The notes under the pieces: model-generated
What the model was told of the DNA's origin: nothing
Seen by the model: the letters and a program-made list of their open reading frames with translations, nothing else
Database searches by the model: none
Assembly: GCF_017744655.1 (NCBI RefSeq)
Contig: NZ_JAGIAW010000007.1
Span: 310,001 to 374,000, forward strand
Source of the DNA: Devosia sp.
GTDB taxonomy: Bacteria; Pseudomonadota; Alphaproteobacteria; Rhizobiales; Devosiaceae
Reading direction: 5' to 3'
DNA length: 64,000 nt
Part shown: in pieces, positions 1 to 8,468 of the stretch
How the letters are laid out: the number at the start of each line of letters is the position of its first letter
Position numbering within the stretch: the first letter of the stretch is position 1
Position numbers and translations under genes: made by a program

Positions 1-620
1 GGCACGCCACCGTTCTGGCGGATGAGCACTTCGCGCCACCAGTGGTGATCCTGGCCAGCCATGTCCATGGTGATGCCGGCAGTCGTGATATTGCCGCTGC
101 CATCGCGCTTGGTGGTAGCCTCGGCGACCGCCAGCAATTCGTCAAGCGTGTTCGGCGGCTGGACACCGGCTTCGTCGAGCAGGGCCTTGTTGTAGAACAG
201 GGCCAGCGAACGCACGGCGGTCGGCAGGCCATAATAGTCTTCGCCGCGCTTCATCGCCGAAACGATCGGGAAGAAGTCGGCTTCGATTTCGGCATGCGGG
301 AACACGGCCGGATCGAGCGGCTGGATCAGGCCGCCATTCACGAACTGGTCGGTCCAGCCATAGAACAGCTGCACCACGTCCGGACCCTGGCCGGCTACCT
401 TGGCGGCGACAACGCGCGTCTGGTAGTCCGCATAGGGGAAAGTGGTCTGCTTGACGGTGATATCAGGGTTCGCTGCTTCGAACTTCTCGATCAGCTGGTC
501 CATGGCCTGGACGCGGCTGTCGAAGACATATTGCCAATATTCGATTTCCACGGCCTGGGCAGCGCCCATTGCGATGAAGCTGATGCCGGCTGCAAGCCCG
601 GCCACATATGCCTTACGCAT
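1..620 (-). CDS. Sugar ABC transporter substrate-binding protein (partial, 3' end outside window)
   Basis: This is the N-terminal 206 residues of a periplasmic solute-binding protein; the gene runs off the left edge. The start at 620 follows a good ribosome site (GGAGGGAC, seen on the minus strand). The first 23 residues are a Sec signal peptide (MRKAY, hydrophobic core, cleavage after AQA). The mature protein begins VEIEYWQY and contains NPDITVK, VVQLFYGW and LALFYNKALLDEAG, as in family 1 carbohydrate-binding proteins (MalE/UgpB type). It would capture a sugar or oligosaccharide in the periplasm for an ABC importer whose permease genes presumably lie to the left. It is divergent from a ROK repressor, a common pairing in sugar uptake loci. 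The substrate cannot be told. Confidence 0.9.
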   Translation of the reverse strand, partial: MRKAYVAGLAAGISFIAMGAAQAVEIEYWQYVFDSRVQAMDQLIEKFEAANPDITVKQTTFPYADYQTRVVAAKVAGQGPDVVQLFYGWTDQFVNGGLIQPLDPAVFPHAEIEADFFPIVSAMKRGEDYYGLPTAVRSLALFYNKALLDEAGVQPPNTLDELLAVAEATTKRDGSGNITTAGITMDMAGQDHHWWREVLIRQNGGV

Positions 621-729
621 AAAGTCCCTCCATTGGAGCGTCGATCCTCCGACAGCTCTCTCATGTCAAAAACACGGCCCACGCCGCCTGACAGGTCTCC
701 ACCGTCCAATATGTGACAGTGCCTTGTCA

Positions 730-752
730 ATAACATAATCTACTTGCGTTAT
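730..752. promoter_or_regulatory. Candidate operator ATAAC-N13-GTTAT between the SBP and ROK genes
   Basis: An inverted repeat, ATAAC (730-734) and GTTAT (748-752) with 13 bases between, lies in the divergent intergenic region. The same geometry (TTAAC-N13-GTTAA) recurs at 8240-8262 before the second PIG-L gene. A ROK autoregulatory site is a reasonable guess. Five-base arms are short, so chance cannot be excluded. Confidence 0.35.
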
Positions 753-818
753 CTTGTTCCCCGGCTAGTCTCCTCCTCCATTGCCGTGCTAGCGAGACAT
801 ATGGAGGGAGGCGACGAA

Positions 819-2042
819 TTGAACGGCCGCAGCAAGAAAGAGCTTCGTCAGCGAGTCGCCATCGGGTCCAATCCCGAGCGCAACCGCGCGCATAACCGGC
901 GCGTGGTGCTCGAAGTCATTCGTTTCCATGAGCATTTGGGCCGCACCGAGATCGCCCGCCGCGCCCAGCTCACGCCCCAGGCCGTCGCCAATATCGTCGA
1001 TGAACTCTTGGAAGAGGGCCTTCTCGTCGAACTCGGCCGCCTCCGCTCCGGCCGCGGCCAGCCGCCCATTCAGTTCGCCGTCAATCCCAATGGCCCGCTC
1101 ACCGCCGGCGTCGAAATCGCCGCCGACCACATGGTCACCGCCCTTCTCGACCTTTCAGGCGGCGTCCGTGCCAAATCCATCCTGCCCCTGGAAGCAACCG
1201 GCCCCGATACCGTCCCCGACAAGGTGACCGCCGAAGTCCGGCGCCTCGAAGCCTCGCTCGGCGCCGACCGCAGCAAGCTCCTCGGCATCGGCGTCGTCAT
1301 GCCCGGCCCCTTCGAGGTGGAAGGCATGAGTTCCGTCGGCCCCGCTACGCTCCCCGGCTGGACCGGCGTCGATGCCACCGCGCTCTTTGCCAAGGCCACC
1401 GGCCAGCATGTGGTTGTGGAAAACGATGCCACCGCCGCCGTCGTCGGCGAGCGTCTCTATGGCGCTGGTCGTCAGCTCGGCAGCTTCTGCTACCTTTATT
1501 TCGGCGTCGGCCTCGGCCTAGGCGTCATCCAGGAAGGCCGCCCCCTGCGCGGGGCCTTCGGCAATGCCGGCGAAATCGGCCATGTCGGCCTCGTCCCCCG
1601 CAAGGGCAAAGCCCATTACGGACCCGCCGGCGCCCTCGAACGTTTCGTCTCGGTCTTTGCCCTGCGCGAACGCCTCGCCATGGCCGGCATCTATGCCGCC
1701 ACGGTGGACGACATCCAAAAGCTCCACGACGAGGCCAATCCGACCCTTGCCGAATGGATCGAGATGGCCGCCGACTATCTCGCACCCACCGTCGCCATGC
1801 TCGAAAACATTTTTGACCCCGAAACCGTCATCTTCGGCGGCGGCCTTCCGGATTCCGTCCTCGAAGCGGTTATATCGGCGCTCGATCCGCTCCCCGTTTC
1901 CGTCGCGACGCGCGGCAAGCGCACCCTGCCCCGCGCCATCCGCGGCCAAACCGGTCAGCTCACAGCCGCCCTCGGCGCCGCCGCCCTGCCGCTCCTCGAC
2001 ACGGTTTCACCCCACCTCAGCGTCGCCGACCCCGTCACCTGA
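819..2042 (+). CDS. ROK family transcriptional regulator
   Basis: A repressor of about 407 residues with an N-terminal winged helix-turn-helix (RTEIARRAQLTPQAVANIVDELLEEGL) and a C-terminal sugar kinase-like ROK domain. The nucleotide/sugar fold motifs ENDATAAVVGE and GVGLGLG are present. The usual zinc motif CxCGxxGCxE after GEIGH is replaced by HYGPAGALE, so no cysteine is left. This suggests a sensor without the structural zinc and probably without kinase activity. I chose TTG at 819 because GGAGGGAGG (803-811) sits 7 bases upstream; ATG at 801 is the alternative. It is divergent from the sugar-binding protein and is probably its local repressor. The ligand is unknown. Confidence 0.88.
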   Translation: MNGRSKKELRQRVAIGSNPERNRAHNRRVVLEVIRFHEHLGRTEIARRAQLTPQAVANIVDELLEEGLLVELGRLRSGRGQPPIQFAVNPNGPLTAGVEIAADHMVTALLDLSGGVRAKSILPLEATGPDTVPDKVTAEVRRLEASLGADRSKLLGIGVVMPGPFEVEGMSSVGPATLPGWTGVDATALFAKATGQHVVVENDATAAVVGERLYGAGRQLGSFCYLYFGVGLGLGVIQEGRPLRGAFGNAGEIGHVGLVPRKGKAHYGPAGALERFVSVFALRERLAMAGIYAATVDDIQKLHDEANPTLAEWIEMAADYLAPTVAMLENIFDPETVIFGGGLPDSVLEAVISALDPLPVSVATRGKRTLPRAIRGQTGQLTAALGAAALPLLDTVSPHLSVADPVT

Positions 2043-2050
2043 TTTTTTGG

Positions 2051-2106
2051 CCTCTTCACCTCTCCCTTTGGGGGAGAGGTCGGCGCATAGCGCCGGGTGA
2101 GGGGGC
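2051..2106. repeat. GC-rich palindromic intergenic repeat (REP-like)
   Basis: The interval between the ROK gene and the first PIG-L gene holds CTCTCCC-tttg-GGGGAGAG followed by a second dyad, GGCGC-atag-CGCC, and a G-rich tail. This form is typical of dispersed alphaproteobacterial intergenic repeats. A related pattern is seen near 53840. Confidence 0.5.
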
Positions 2107-2144
2107 CTTTCCACAAAGCATCCACTTAAATATCTGGACCACCC

Positions 2145-4484
2145 ATGCTCACCGCCCCCGAACGCCTGCGCCGTCGCGCGGCAAACCCGCGTCTCGTCAC
2201 CCTGGCCCGCGCCCTGTCGCGTCTCAAATCCACCGTGACGGTGATGAACACCGGCGCCCATCCGGACGACGAGCACAATGAAATGCTCGCCACCATGCGC
2301 CACGAGATGGGCATGCGCGTGGTCGTCGCCTGCTCCACTCGCGGCGAAGGCGGCCAGAACACCCTCGGCCCGGAACGCGGCGGCGCCCTCGGCGTCCTGC
2401 GCTCGCGCGAAATGGAAGAAGCCGCGCGCGCTCTCGATGCCGACGTCGCCTGGCTCGGCCACGGCCCCGATGACCCGGTCCACGATTTCGGCTTCTCCAA
2501 ATCCGGCAAGGACACCCTGTCGCGCTGGGGCGAAGAGCGCACCATAGACCGCCTCGTCCGCGCCTATCGCCAATTCCGCCCCGACGTGGTCATCCCCACC
2601 TTCCTAGACGTCCCCGGCCAGCACGGCCACCACCGCGCCATGACCGAAGCCGCCGAACGCGCCTTGGCCCTCGCGGCCGATCCCGCTTACGAAACCGACG
2701 GCCTCGCGCCCTGGACCGTCACAAAATTCTGCCTTCCCGCCTGGTCCGGCGGCGGCGACACCTATGACGATGAAGTCCCCCCGCCCGAAGCCAATCTTTT
2801 CGTAACGGCCAGCGGCAGCGATTTTGCCACCGGCATGCCCTTCTGGCAGCTCGGCGAAGCGTCCCGCGCCTTCCATGCCAGCCAGAACATGGGCCACTGG
2901 CGCCATCCCGGCGAAACCGAGTGGCCGCTCCACCGCGTCGGCGCCAATGCGCAAAGCGAACTCCTCGACGACCTGCCCAAAACCCTCGCCGATCTCGGCC
3001 CCTCGCCTTTTCTCGCGGCAGCCGACGCGGCCATGGCCCAGGCCCTCGCCGCCTTCCCCAATAGCGCGGCCATTCTCCCCGCCCTCAGCATCGCCCGCCG
3101 CGCCATCCGCGGCGCACAGCAGGACATCGCCCCCGAACACGCCCACCGCCTCACGCGAAAGCTTGAAGAACTCGACGCCGCCACAGCCATCGCCGCCGGA
3201 ATCGAAATCTACGCCTCAGTCTCCTCAGACAGCGTCGGCCCCGGCGAAACCGTCGATCTCATCCTCGAAGCAGAGCGCGGCACCGCCCAATCAATCCGCG
3301 TAGCACCGATCACCTCAGCCGCCTTCGCTCCCACCGAATCGGTAGAAATCTCAGGCGATCGCCTGACCATTCAACTCACCGCCCGCGCCGGGGCAAAAAT
3401 CGAAAACCCCGTCCGCCCCGATTGGCAAAACCTCGGCAATAACGGCAGTGTCTCGCTCCTCCTCGAAGCCGAAGTGAACGGCGAACTGATACGCTTCACC
3501 CGCGACACCGAGGAAGACCTGCAACTCGCCCCGGCCTATTCGGTCGCGATCAATCCCGACGCGCTGATTCTCCCCCTGTCGGCCCCCACGACCAAAACCG
3601 TCACCATCAAATCCGACATCGCCCTCGAGCGCCTCACCATCGCCAGCGCCCCGAGCCTGACCATCGAGCGCGACAAAACCACCTTTGCCGTCACCTCCGA
3701 CGTGCTGCTCACCGCCGGCCGTCATAGCCTGCCCCTCCTCGTCGATGGCGCGCCCGCCTATGGCGTCACCCCCATCGCCTATCCCCATATCGGCCGCACC
3801 CGTTTCGCCCGCCCGCTATCCCTCGACATTCTGGCGCTGAACCTGACCGTGCCCGACACGAAAATCGGCTATATCGGCGGCGGCTCCGACCGCGTCGGCC
3901 TCTGGCTCAGCCGCATGGGCGCCGACGTCACCGAACTCGACGCCGAAGCCCTTGCCGGCGATCTCTCCACCTACGACACGATCGTCATCGGCATCTTCGC
4001 CTTCGGCCTCCGCCCCGACCTCAAGGCCGCAACCCAAAAATTCCACCGCTGGGTCGAAGCCGGCGGCCATCTCGTCACCCTCTACCATCGCCCCAGCGAT
4101 GGCTGGACACCCGACGCCACCCCGCCCCGCCCCCTCACCATAGGCAGCCCGTCGCTCCGCTGGCGCACCACCAATCCTGCCGCCGAAGTGACATTCCTCG
4201 ATCCCGACCACCAACTCCTCTCCGGCCCCAACCGCATCACCGCGGACGATTTTTCCGGCTGGGACAAGGAACGCGGCCTCTACTTCGCCTCCGCCTGGGA
4301 CGAGGCCTACATTCCCCTTCTCGCCATGAGCGATGCCGGCGAAAAGCCCCTCACCGGCTCCCTGCTCTCGGCAAAGATCGGCGAGGGCCGCCACACCCAC
4401 ACAAGCCTTGTCCTCCATCACCAGCTCGACAAGCTCGTCCCCGGCGCCTTCCGCCTGATGGCCAATCTTTTGCAATCGGCCTGA
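2145..4484 (+). CDS. Large PIG-L family deacetylase, cytoplasmic form
   Basis: A 779-residue PIG-L/LmbE deacetylase. The zinc motif AHPDDE is at residues 38-43 and the third ligand region QHGHHRA at 159-165, as in MshB and GlcNAc-PI deacetylases, which remove acetyl groups from N-acetylglucosamine-type substrates. The catalytic domain covers about residues 25-270. It is followed by beta-rich segments (about 350-560) and a C-terminal alpha/beta domain (about 580-779) with YIGGGSDRVGLWL and WVEAGGHLVTLYH, which resembles a class I glutamine amidotransferase or ThuA fold. There is no signal peptide, unlike its paralogue at 5645-8149, with which it shares all three regions. The DMT transporter gene starts 1 base after the stop, so they were probably co-transcribed. 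The family call is secure; the substrate is unknown. Confidence 0.88.
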   Translation: MLTAPERLRRRAANPRLVTLARALSRLKSTVTVMNTGAHPDDEHNEMLATMRHEMGMRVVVACSTRGEGGQNTLGPERGGALGVLRSREMEEAARALDADVAWLGHGPDDPVHDFGFSKSGKDTLSRWGEERTIDRLVRAYRQFRPDVVIPTFLDVPGQHGHHRAMTEAAERALALAADPAYETDGLAPWTVTKFCLPAWSGGGDTYDDEVPPPEANLFVTASGSDFATGMPFWQLGEASRAFHASQNMGHWRHPGETEWPLHRVGANAQSELLDDLPKTLADLGPSPFLAAADAAMAQALAAFPNSAAILPALSIARRAIRGAQQDIAPEHAHRLTRKLEELDAATAIAAGIEIYASVSSDSVGPGETVDLILEAERGTAQSIRVAPITSAAFAPTESVEISGDRLTIQLTARAGAKIENPVRPDWQNLGNNGSVSLLLEAEVNGELIRFTRDTEEDLQLAPAYSVAINPDALILPLSAPTTKTVTIKSDIALERLTIASAPSLTIERDKTTFAVTSDVLLTAGRHSLPLLVDGAPAYGVTPIAYPHIGRTRFARPLSLDILALNLTVPDTKIGYIGGGSDRVGLWLSRMGADVTELDAEALAGDLSTYDTIVIGIFAFGLRPDLKAATQKFHRWVEAGGHLVTLYHRPSDGWTPDATPPRPLTIGSPSLRWRTTNPAAEVTFLDPDHQLLSGPNRITADDFSGWDKERGLYFASAWDEAYIPLLAMSDAGEKPLTGSLLSAKIGEGRHTHTSLVLHHQLDKLVPGAFRLMANLLQSA

Positions 4485-4485
4485 C

Positions 4486-5348
4486 ATGCAGACCACACAT
4501 TCGCGAGCCGGCTATGCTTGGCTCGCGAGCGACATGATTCTGGTCACGGTTATGACCGTACTTGTGAAGCTAGGCGGCGCCAGCTATCCCGCCGTGCAGA
4601 TGGTCTTTATCCGCTCCCTGATCGGCCTCGTCAGCGTCCTCCCCTCGCCTGGCGCCACCGTCAGGCGCTGCGGGAAACGAAACAATGGGGTCGCCACGCT
4701 TTCCGCGTGCTCTGCAACACATTGGCCCTCAACACCAACTTCGCCGCGCTCACCGCCCTGCCCATGGCCCTCGCCAATGCCATCGGCTTCATGCGCCCGC
4801 TTGTCGTCCTGGCTCTCGCAACCTTTCTCCTCGGCGAACGCTCCGGCCCCTGGCGCTGGATCGGCGCCGCCGTGGGCTTTCTCGGCGTTCTCGTCATGGT
4901 CGCCCCCGGCGAAGTCACCTGGAATCTCGGCATTTTAGCCGCCCTCGGCTCCGTCCTCTTCGGCTCCCTCGCCACCGTCCAGACCCGCGCCCTCGCCAAA
5001 GAAAACACCACCGTCCTGATGGTTTTTTACACGGTCGGCCTAAGCGTCTTCACCGCGATCCCCGCCGCCCTCGCCTGGCAGCCGGTCGCCCCAACCGATT
5101 GGCCCCTGCTTCTCGCCATCGGCGTCCTCGCCCAGATCGGCCAATACTGTTTCCTGCGCGCCTATCAATCGACCTCCGCCAATCTCCTCGCCCCCATCGG
5201 CTATCTCTCAATCGTCCTCGCCACGGCAGCCGGTTTCCTGGCCTTCGGCGAAGTGCCCGCCCCCACAACACTCATCGGCACCGCCATCATCATCGGCGCC
5301 CTCGTGCTGACAACCCGCCTCGACCACCCGAGGCCTCCCAAGAGCTGA
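4486..5348 (+). pseudogene. EamA/DMT family transporter, frameshifted
   Basis: The reading frame is broken. Frame 1 from ATG 4486 encodes the first membrane segments (YAWLASDMILVTVMTVLVKL to SLIGLVSVLP). The rest of the protein (LAWRHRQALRETKQWG, then about eight hydrophobic helices ending LVLTTRLDHPRPPKS) is in frame 3. One extra C in the CCCC run at 4641-4644 restores a single protein of about 287 residues with continuous EamA homology. So it is either a 1-base deletion making a pseudogene or a sequencing/assembly error. Intact members are 10-helix inner-membrane metabolite exporters or importers. It lies directly behind the first PIG-L gene, which suggests a role in moving that enzyme's substrate or product. 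Confidence 0.85.
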
Positions 5349-5644
5349 GCCCACTCCCGAAGACCTCATGGTGAGGTGCGGAGCAAAGCGAAGTCTCGAA
5401 CCACGAGGTCGAGCGAGTGGAGGCTTCAGTGCCTCGACCTCCCCCTCCATCGTGATTGCCGGGCTTGTCCCGGCAATCCATCTCGCCTCCGCAAGGGACC
5501 ATCGGGACCGGCCCGGCATTCACGGCAAAGCACCCCCAAAAACAAAAGCCCCCGGCCTGGGGCAAGGCCGGGGGTGACCGCCGCAACTACAGGGCGGCGA
5601 CGGCTCGCGCTGGGAGGTGGCGCGAGCCGGATGCTTTTTCAGCC
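5349..5644. repeat. Intergenic block of dispersed palindromic repeats
   Basis: This gap of about 300 bases between convergent genes has no credible ORF. It starts with a dyad-rich stretch (CCTCATGGTGAGG... ACCACGAGG, about 5366-5410). Then comes a hairpin, ATTGCCGGG-cttgt-CCCGGCAAT (about 5455-5477), of a type common in Rhizobiales intergenic regions, and a terminator-like stem (5549-5574). Composition and dyads indicate a cluster of small mobile-type repeats. Confidence 0.6.
5549..5574 (-). terminator. Rho-independent terminator of the second PIG-L gene
   Basis: The stem CCCCCGGCCT / AGGCCGGGGG (5549-5558 and 5565-5574) is followed on the minus strand by CTTTTGTTTTT. It lies about 70 bases past the stop of the PIG-L gene at 5645. 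Confidence 0.65.
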
Positions 5645-8149
5645 TCAGCGTTTCGCTGGCTGGATGAGGTTGGCCATGATGCGGAAGGCACCCGGGGTCA
5701 GCTTGTCGAGCTGGTGATGCAGCACGAGACTGGTATGAGTATGCCGTCCCTCGCCGATTTCGGCCGACAGCAGCGAGCCCGTAAGCGGTTCTTCGCCCGC
5801 ATCGGCCATGGCGAGCAGCGGCACATAGGCCTCGTCCCATTCAGAAGCAAAGTAGAGGCCGCGCTCCTTGTCCCAATTGTCCCAGTCTTCCTGGGTAATG
5901 GCATTGGGATAGGTGAGGAGCGGATGGTCGGGCTCGAGCACATCCACCGCCGACTTGGCATCGGTCACGCGATAGCGGATCGAGGGCGAGCCGATCTTGA
6001 GGAAGGCCAGCGGCGTCGTTTCCGGCGTCCAGCCATCCGATGGACGATGGTAGAGCGTCAAGAGATGCCCGCCCTTCTTGACCCATTCATGCACGCCCGG
6101 CAGCGCCGCAACGAGATCCTGCCGGCGACCGAAGGAAAAGATGCCCACGACCAGCGTATCAAGATCGCGATAGGCACCCGCCTCCATATCGGCCGGGCTC
6201 AGCTCCTTGAGGTCAACGCCAAGGCGCTTGAGCCAGATAGCAACATTATCATTGCCACCGCCGATATAGCCGATCTTGCCCTCTGGGATGACCGCACCAA
6301 CCGACTGCACCGGCACCGCCACTTCCGTCGGCACCACCGATCGCCCGATATGGGGATAGGTGAAGACGTTGATGGCATAAGCCTCTTTGCCCAAAAGCTT
6401 GGGCGCAATGGTGATGCGTTCCGTCCCAAGCTCGGCCGGCGGCGTCAGTTCGAACGAGCCCGCTTCAAGGCCGGTGTCGCCCTTGGCCGCCATCAACCAG
6501 CCCTCGGGCAGGTTGAAGTCGAGATCGGCCGTCGTACCGCCCGAAACCACTGCCGTGAAGGCAACCGGCGAAATCTCGCTTTCGGTATTGAACACCACGG
6601 CATCCGGCTTCAGTTCGAGCGAAGCTTCCGGCAGCACGCGCAGCGCGTCTTCGAGGTCCACATCGAGCACGGCCTTGTGGCCGGCAATCGTCGCCGTCAG
6701 GCGCACGAACGCGTCGCCATTGCCGCCCAGCGGATCGAACTGCTCGGTCAGCGGATTGGTCAGCGCAGCATCTGCCGCCACGCTCACCTTGACGCCATCC
6801 TCGGCCGTTTCGCTGGTAATGCCAGCGCGGGCAATCACCTCAACCGAATCCACGGTGATAGTATCAGGCGCATCGACCATCGCCTTGACGATGATGTCCT
6901 GGCCCGGATGCAGATCGGTACCATCGGTATAGGCGCGCACCTGCATGCCCGCCGCGGTCGCGAGCGCCAGATCGACTTCCTTAATCTTGCGATCGAGGCG
7001 ATGCGCCACCTGGTCTTCCAACTCGGCCGGCAGCGTCGAGCGGGCTTCCGCCACAGCCTTGCCGATCTCGACCAAGCGCTTCACCACTTCAACCGGATCG
7101 CCATAGTCAGCCAGTGCCTCGTCGATCAGCCCCTGCGCATTGCGCAGCGCGTCGGCGGAAGCCACCGGCATGCCATCGAGTTCGGCAATGTGGCCGACCG
7201 TGGCAATGAGACCATCGCGAATGTCGCTCTCTTCCCTGCCGGCTTGGCCGTCGGCGGCCCAGGAGAGGTTGATCGGCCATTCGGTCTGCGGCTTGGGCTG
7301 CCAGCGGCCCATGCCCTGCGTCAGGTGGCAGGAACGCGACCATTCGCCCATCTGCGGGAAGGTAGCGCCCGAAATCGGATCACGCTCGGGCGCCCGCACC
7401 ACCAGCGTCGTCGGCGGGGGTGGGGTTTCGTCATCATAGACGCCGCCGCCGCCACCCCATGCCGGCTGGTAGATTTTTGGCACGGTCCAGGTCTTCAACC
7501 CGGCCGCGATCTGGTCCGGAAATTCCTCGGCATTGCCCGAAATCCCGGCGACGATAAACGTCGCCACATTCGCCGCACGATGGTGGCCATGCTGCCCGCC
7601 CACGTCGAGGAAGCAGTTCATGATCACGTCGGGCTTGTACTGGCGCACGGCCCAGGTCATGCGCTCGATCACGCGGTCGCGGCCCCAGCGGTCGATCGTC
7701 TGGTTCGGATCCTTGGAAAACCCGAAATCGTGCATATTGTCGTGGTGGCCCTGGCTACCAAAGGCCAGCGACGCATCGAGCGAACGCGAAGCCTCGGTGA
7801 TTTCGCGCGTCCGCAGCACACCCAGCACCGAGCCGCGTTCCGGCCCGATCGCGTTCTGCCCGCCCTCGCCGCGCGTGATGCAGTAGAGCACCGGACGAAT
7901 ACCATAGACGTGGCGCAAGGCCGCCAGCATGCCGCTCGGCTCGTCGTCAGGATGCGCGCCGGTCGTCATGAAAGTGACCGTCGAGGTCAGGCGTTCGAGC
8001 TGGCGATAGAGCTTTACGATTGCCGGCTCACCTTTCTGCGCCGCAATCAGCTCCAGATCGGAGGCGGGAGCCGCCCAGGCGGGAATCTGCGTGGCAGCCA
8101 AGAGCGGCGGCACCGACGCAATGAAAGTTCGACGGGTCAAACGTGGCAT
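5645..8149 (-). CDS. Large PIG-L family deacetylase, Tat-exported form
   Basis: An 834-residue paralogue of the protein at 2145-4484. It begins MPRLTRRTFIASV, a twin-arginine signal (RR at 6-7) with a hydrophobic stretch and an AWAA cleavage region, so it is predicted to be exported folded by Tat. Zinc motif AHPDDE is at 65-70 and HGHH at 187-190. The middle beta-rich region and the C-terminal GATase-like domain (YIGGGNDNVAIWLKRLG, WVKKGGHLLTLYHRPS) match the paralogue closely, and both end in the same HHQLDKL...MANL segment. Metal-bound substrate deacetylation in the periplasm is expected. A longer ORF on the opposite strand is only its antisense shadow. Confidence 0.88.
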   Translation of the reverse strand: MPRLTRRTFIASVPPLLAATQIPAWAAPASDLELIAAQKGEPAIVKLYRQLERLTSTVTFMTTGAHPDDEPSGMLAALRHVYGIRPVLYCITRGEGGQNAIGPERGSVLGVLRTREITEASRSLDASLAFGSQGHHDNMHDFGFSKDPNQTIDRWGRDRVIERMTWAVRQYKPDVIMNCFLDVGGQHGHHRAANVATFIVAGISGNAEEFPDQIAAGLKTWTVPKIYQPAWGGGGGVYDDETPPPPTTLVVRAPERDPISGATFPQMGEWSRSCHLTQGMGRWQPKPQTEWPINLSWAADGQAGREESDIRDGLIATVGHIAELDGMPVASADALRNAQGLIDEALADYGDPVEVVKRLVEIGKAVAEARSTLPAELEDQVAHRLDRKIKEVDLALATAAGMQVRAYTDGTDLHPGQDIIVKAMVDAPDTITVDSVEVIARAGITSETAEDGVKVSVAADAALTNPLTEQFDPLGGNGDAFVRLTATIAGHKAVLDVDLEDALRVLPEASLELKPDAVVFNTESEISPVAFTAVVSGGTTADLDFNLPEGWLMAAKGDTGLEAGSFELTPPAELGTERITIAPKLLGKEAYAINVFTYPHIGRSVVPTEVAVPVQSVGAVIPEGKIGYIGGGNDNVAIWLKRLGVDLKELSPADMEAGAYRDLDTLVVGIFSFGRRQDLVAALPGVHEWVKKGGHLLTLYHRPSDGWTPETTPLAFLKIGSPSIRYRVTDAKSAVDVLEPDHPLLTYPNAITQEDWDNWDKERGLYFASEWDEAYVPLLAMADAGEEPLTGSLLSAEIGEGRHTHTSLVLHHQLDKLTPGAFRIMANLIQPAKR

Positions 8150-8239
8150 AAACTAGGGTCCTCTCCTTACGCTGCCCTCGTCACCGGCCCCTCCGGCCGG
8201 CCGATATGACAGCTTCAAGACAGGACTATGTGAGCCCGA

Positions 8240-8262
8240 TTAACTTAACTCAAGTGTGTTAA
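8240..8262. promoter_or_regulatory. Candidate operator TTAAC-N13-GTTAA upstream of the Tat PIG-L gene
   Basis: GATTAAC and GTTAATC form 7-base inverted arms around a 13-base centre, about 90 bases before the PIG-L start. The core and spacing match the element at 730-752. The gap 8150-8468 otherwise holds AT-rich sequence, a short GC-rich dyad near 8340-8390 and a promoter for the PLP gene. I see no gene in it. Confidence 0.4.
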
Positions 8263-8406
8263 TCGAGATTTTTAGAACGAAATTTTGATCAAGCTGCGTG
8301 CTTTAGCATGCGCTCGCGCTGCAGAACCATTTCCCCGGGCTCCGCAAATGGCGGCCCTCAACCTCCGGCGCAGCCGAGGTTCAACCGGCCCTATCAGAAT
8401 CTAAAA

Positions 8407-8435
8407 TTGACCGAACCAAAAGAACAATGTACCAT
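8407..8435 (+). promoter_or_regulatory. Possible sigma-70 promoter for the PLP enzyme gene
   Basis: TTGACC (8407-8412), a 17-base spacer and TACCAT (8430-8435) lie 34 bases before the start codon in a locally AT-rich stretch. Confidence 0.4.
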
Positions 8436-8468
8436 TACATAAACTTCTGATGGCAATTTGTTCCCAAA

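Noticed and set aside
5456..8209. 917-codon open frame on the + strand
   Set aside because: It is antisense to the Tat PIG-L deacetylase gene. Its translation is rich in Arg, His and Gly, and it has no recognisable domain.
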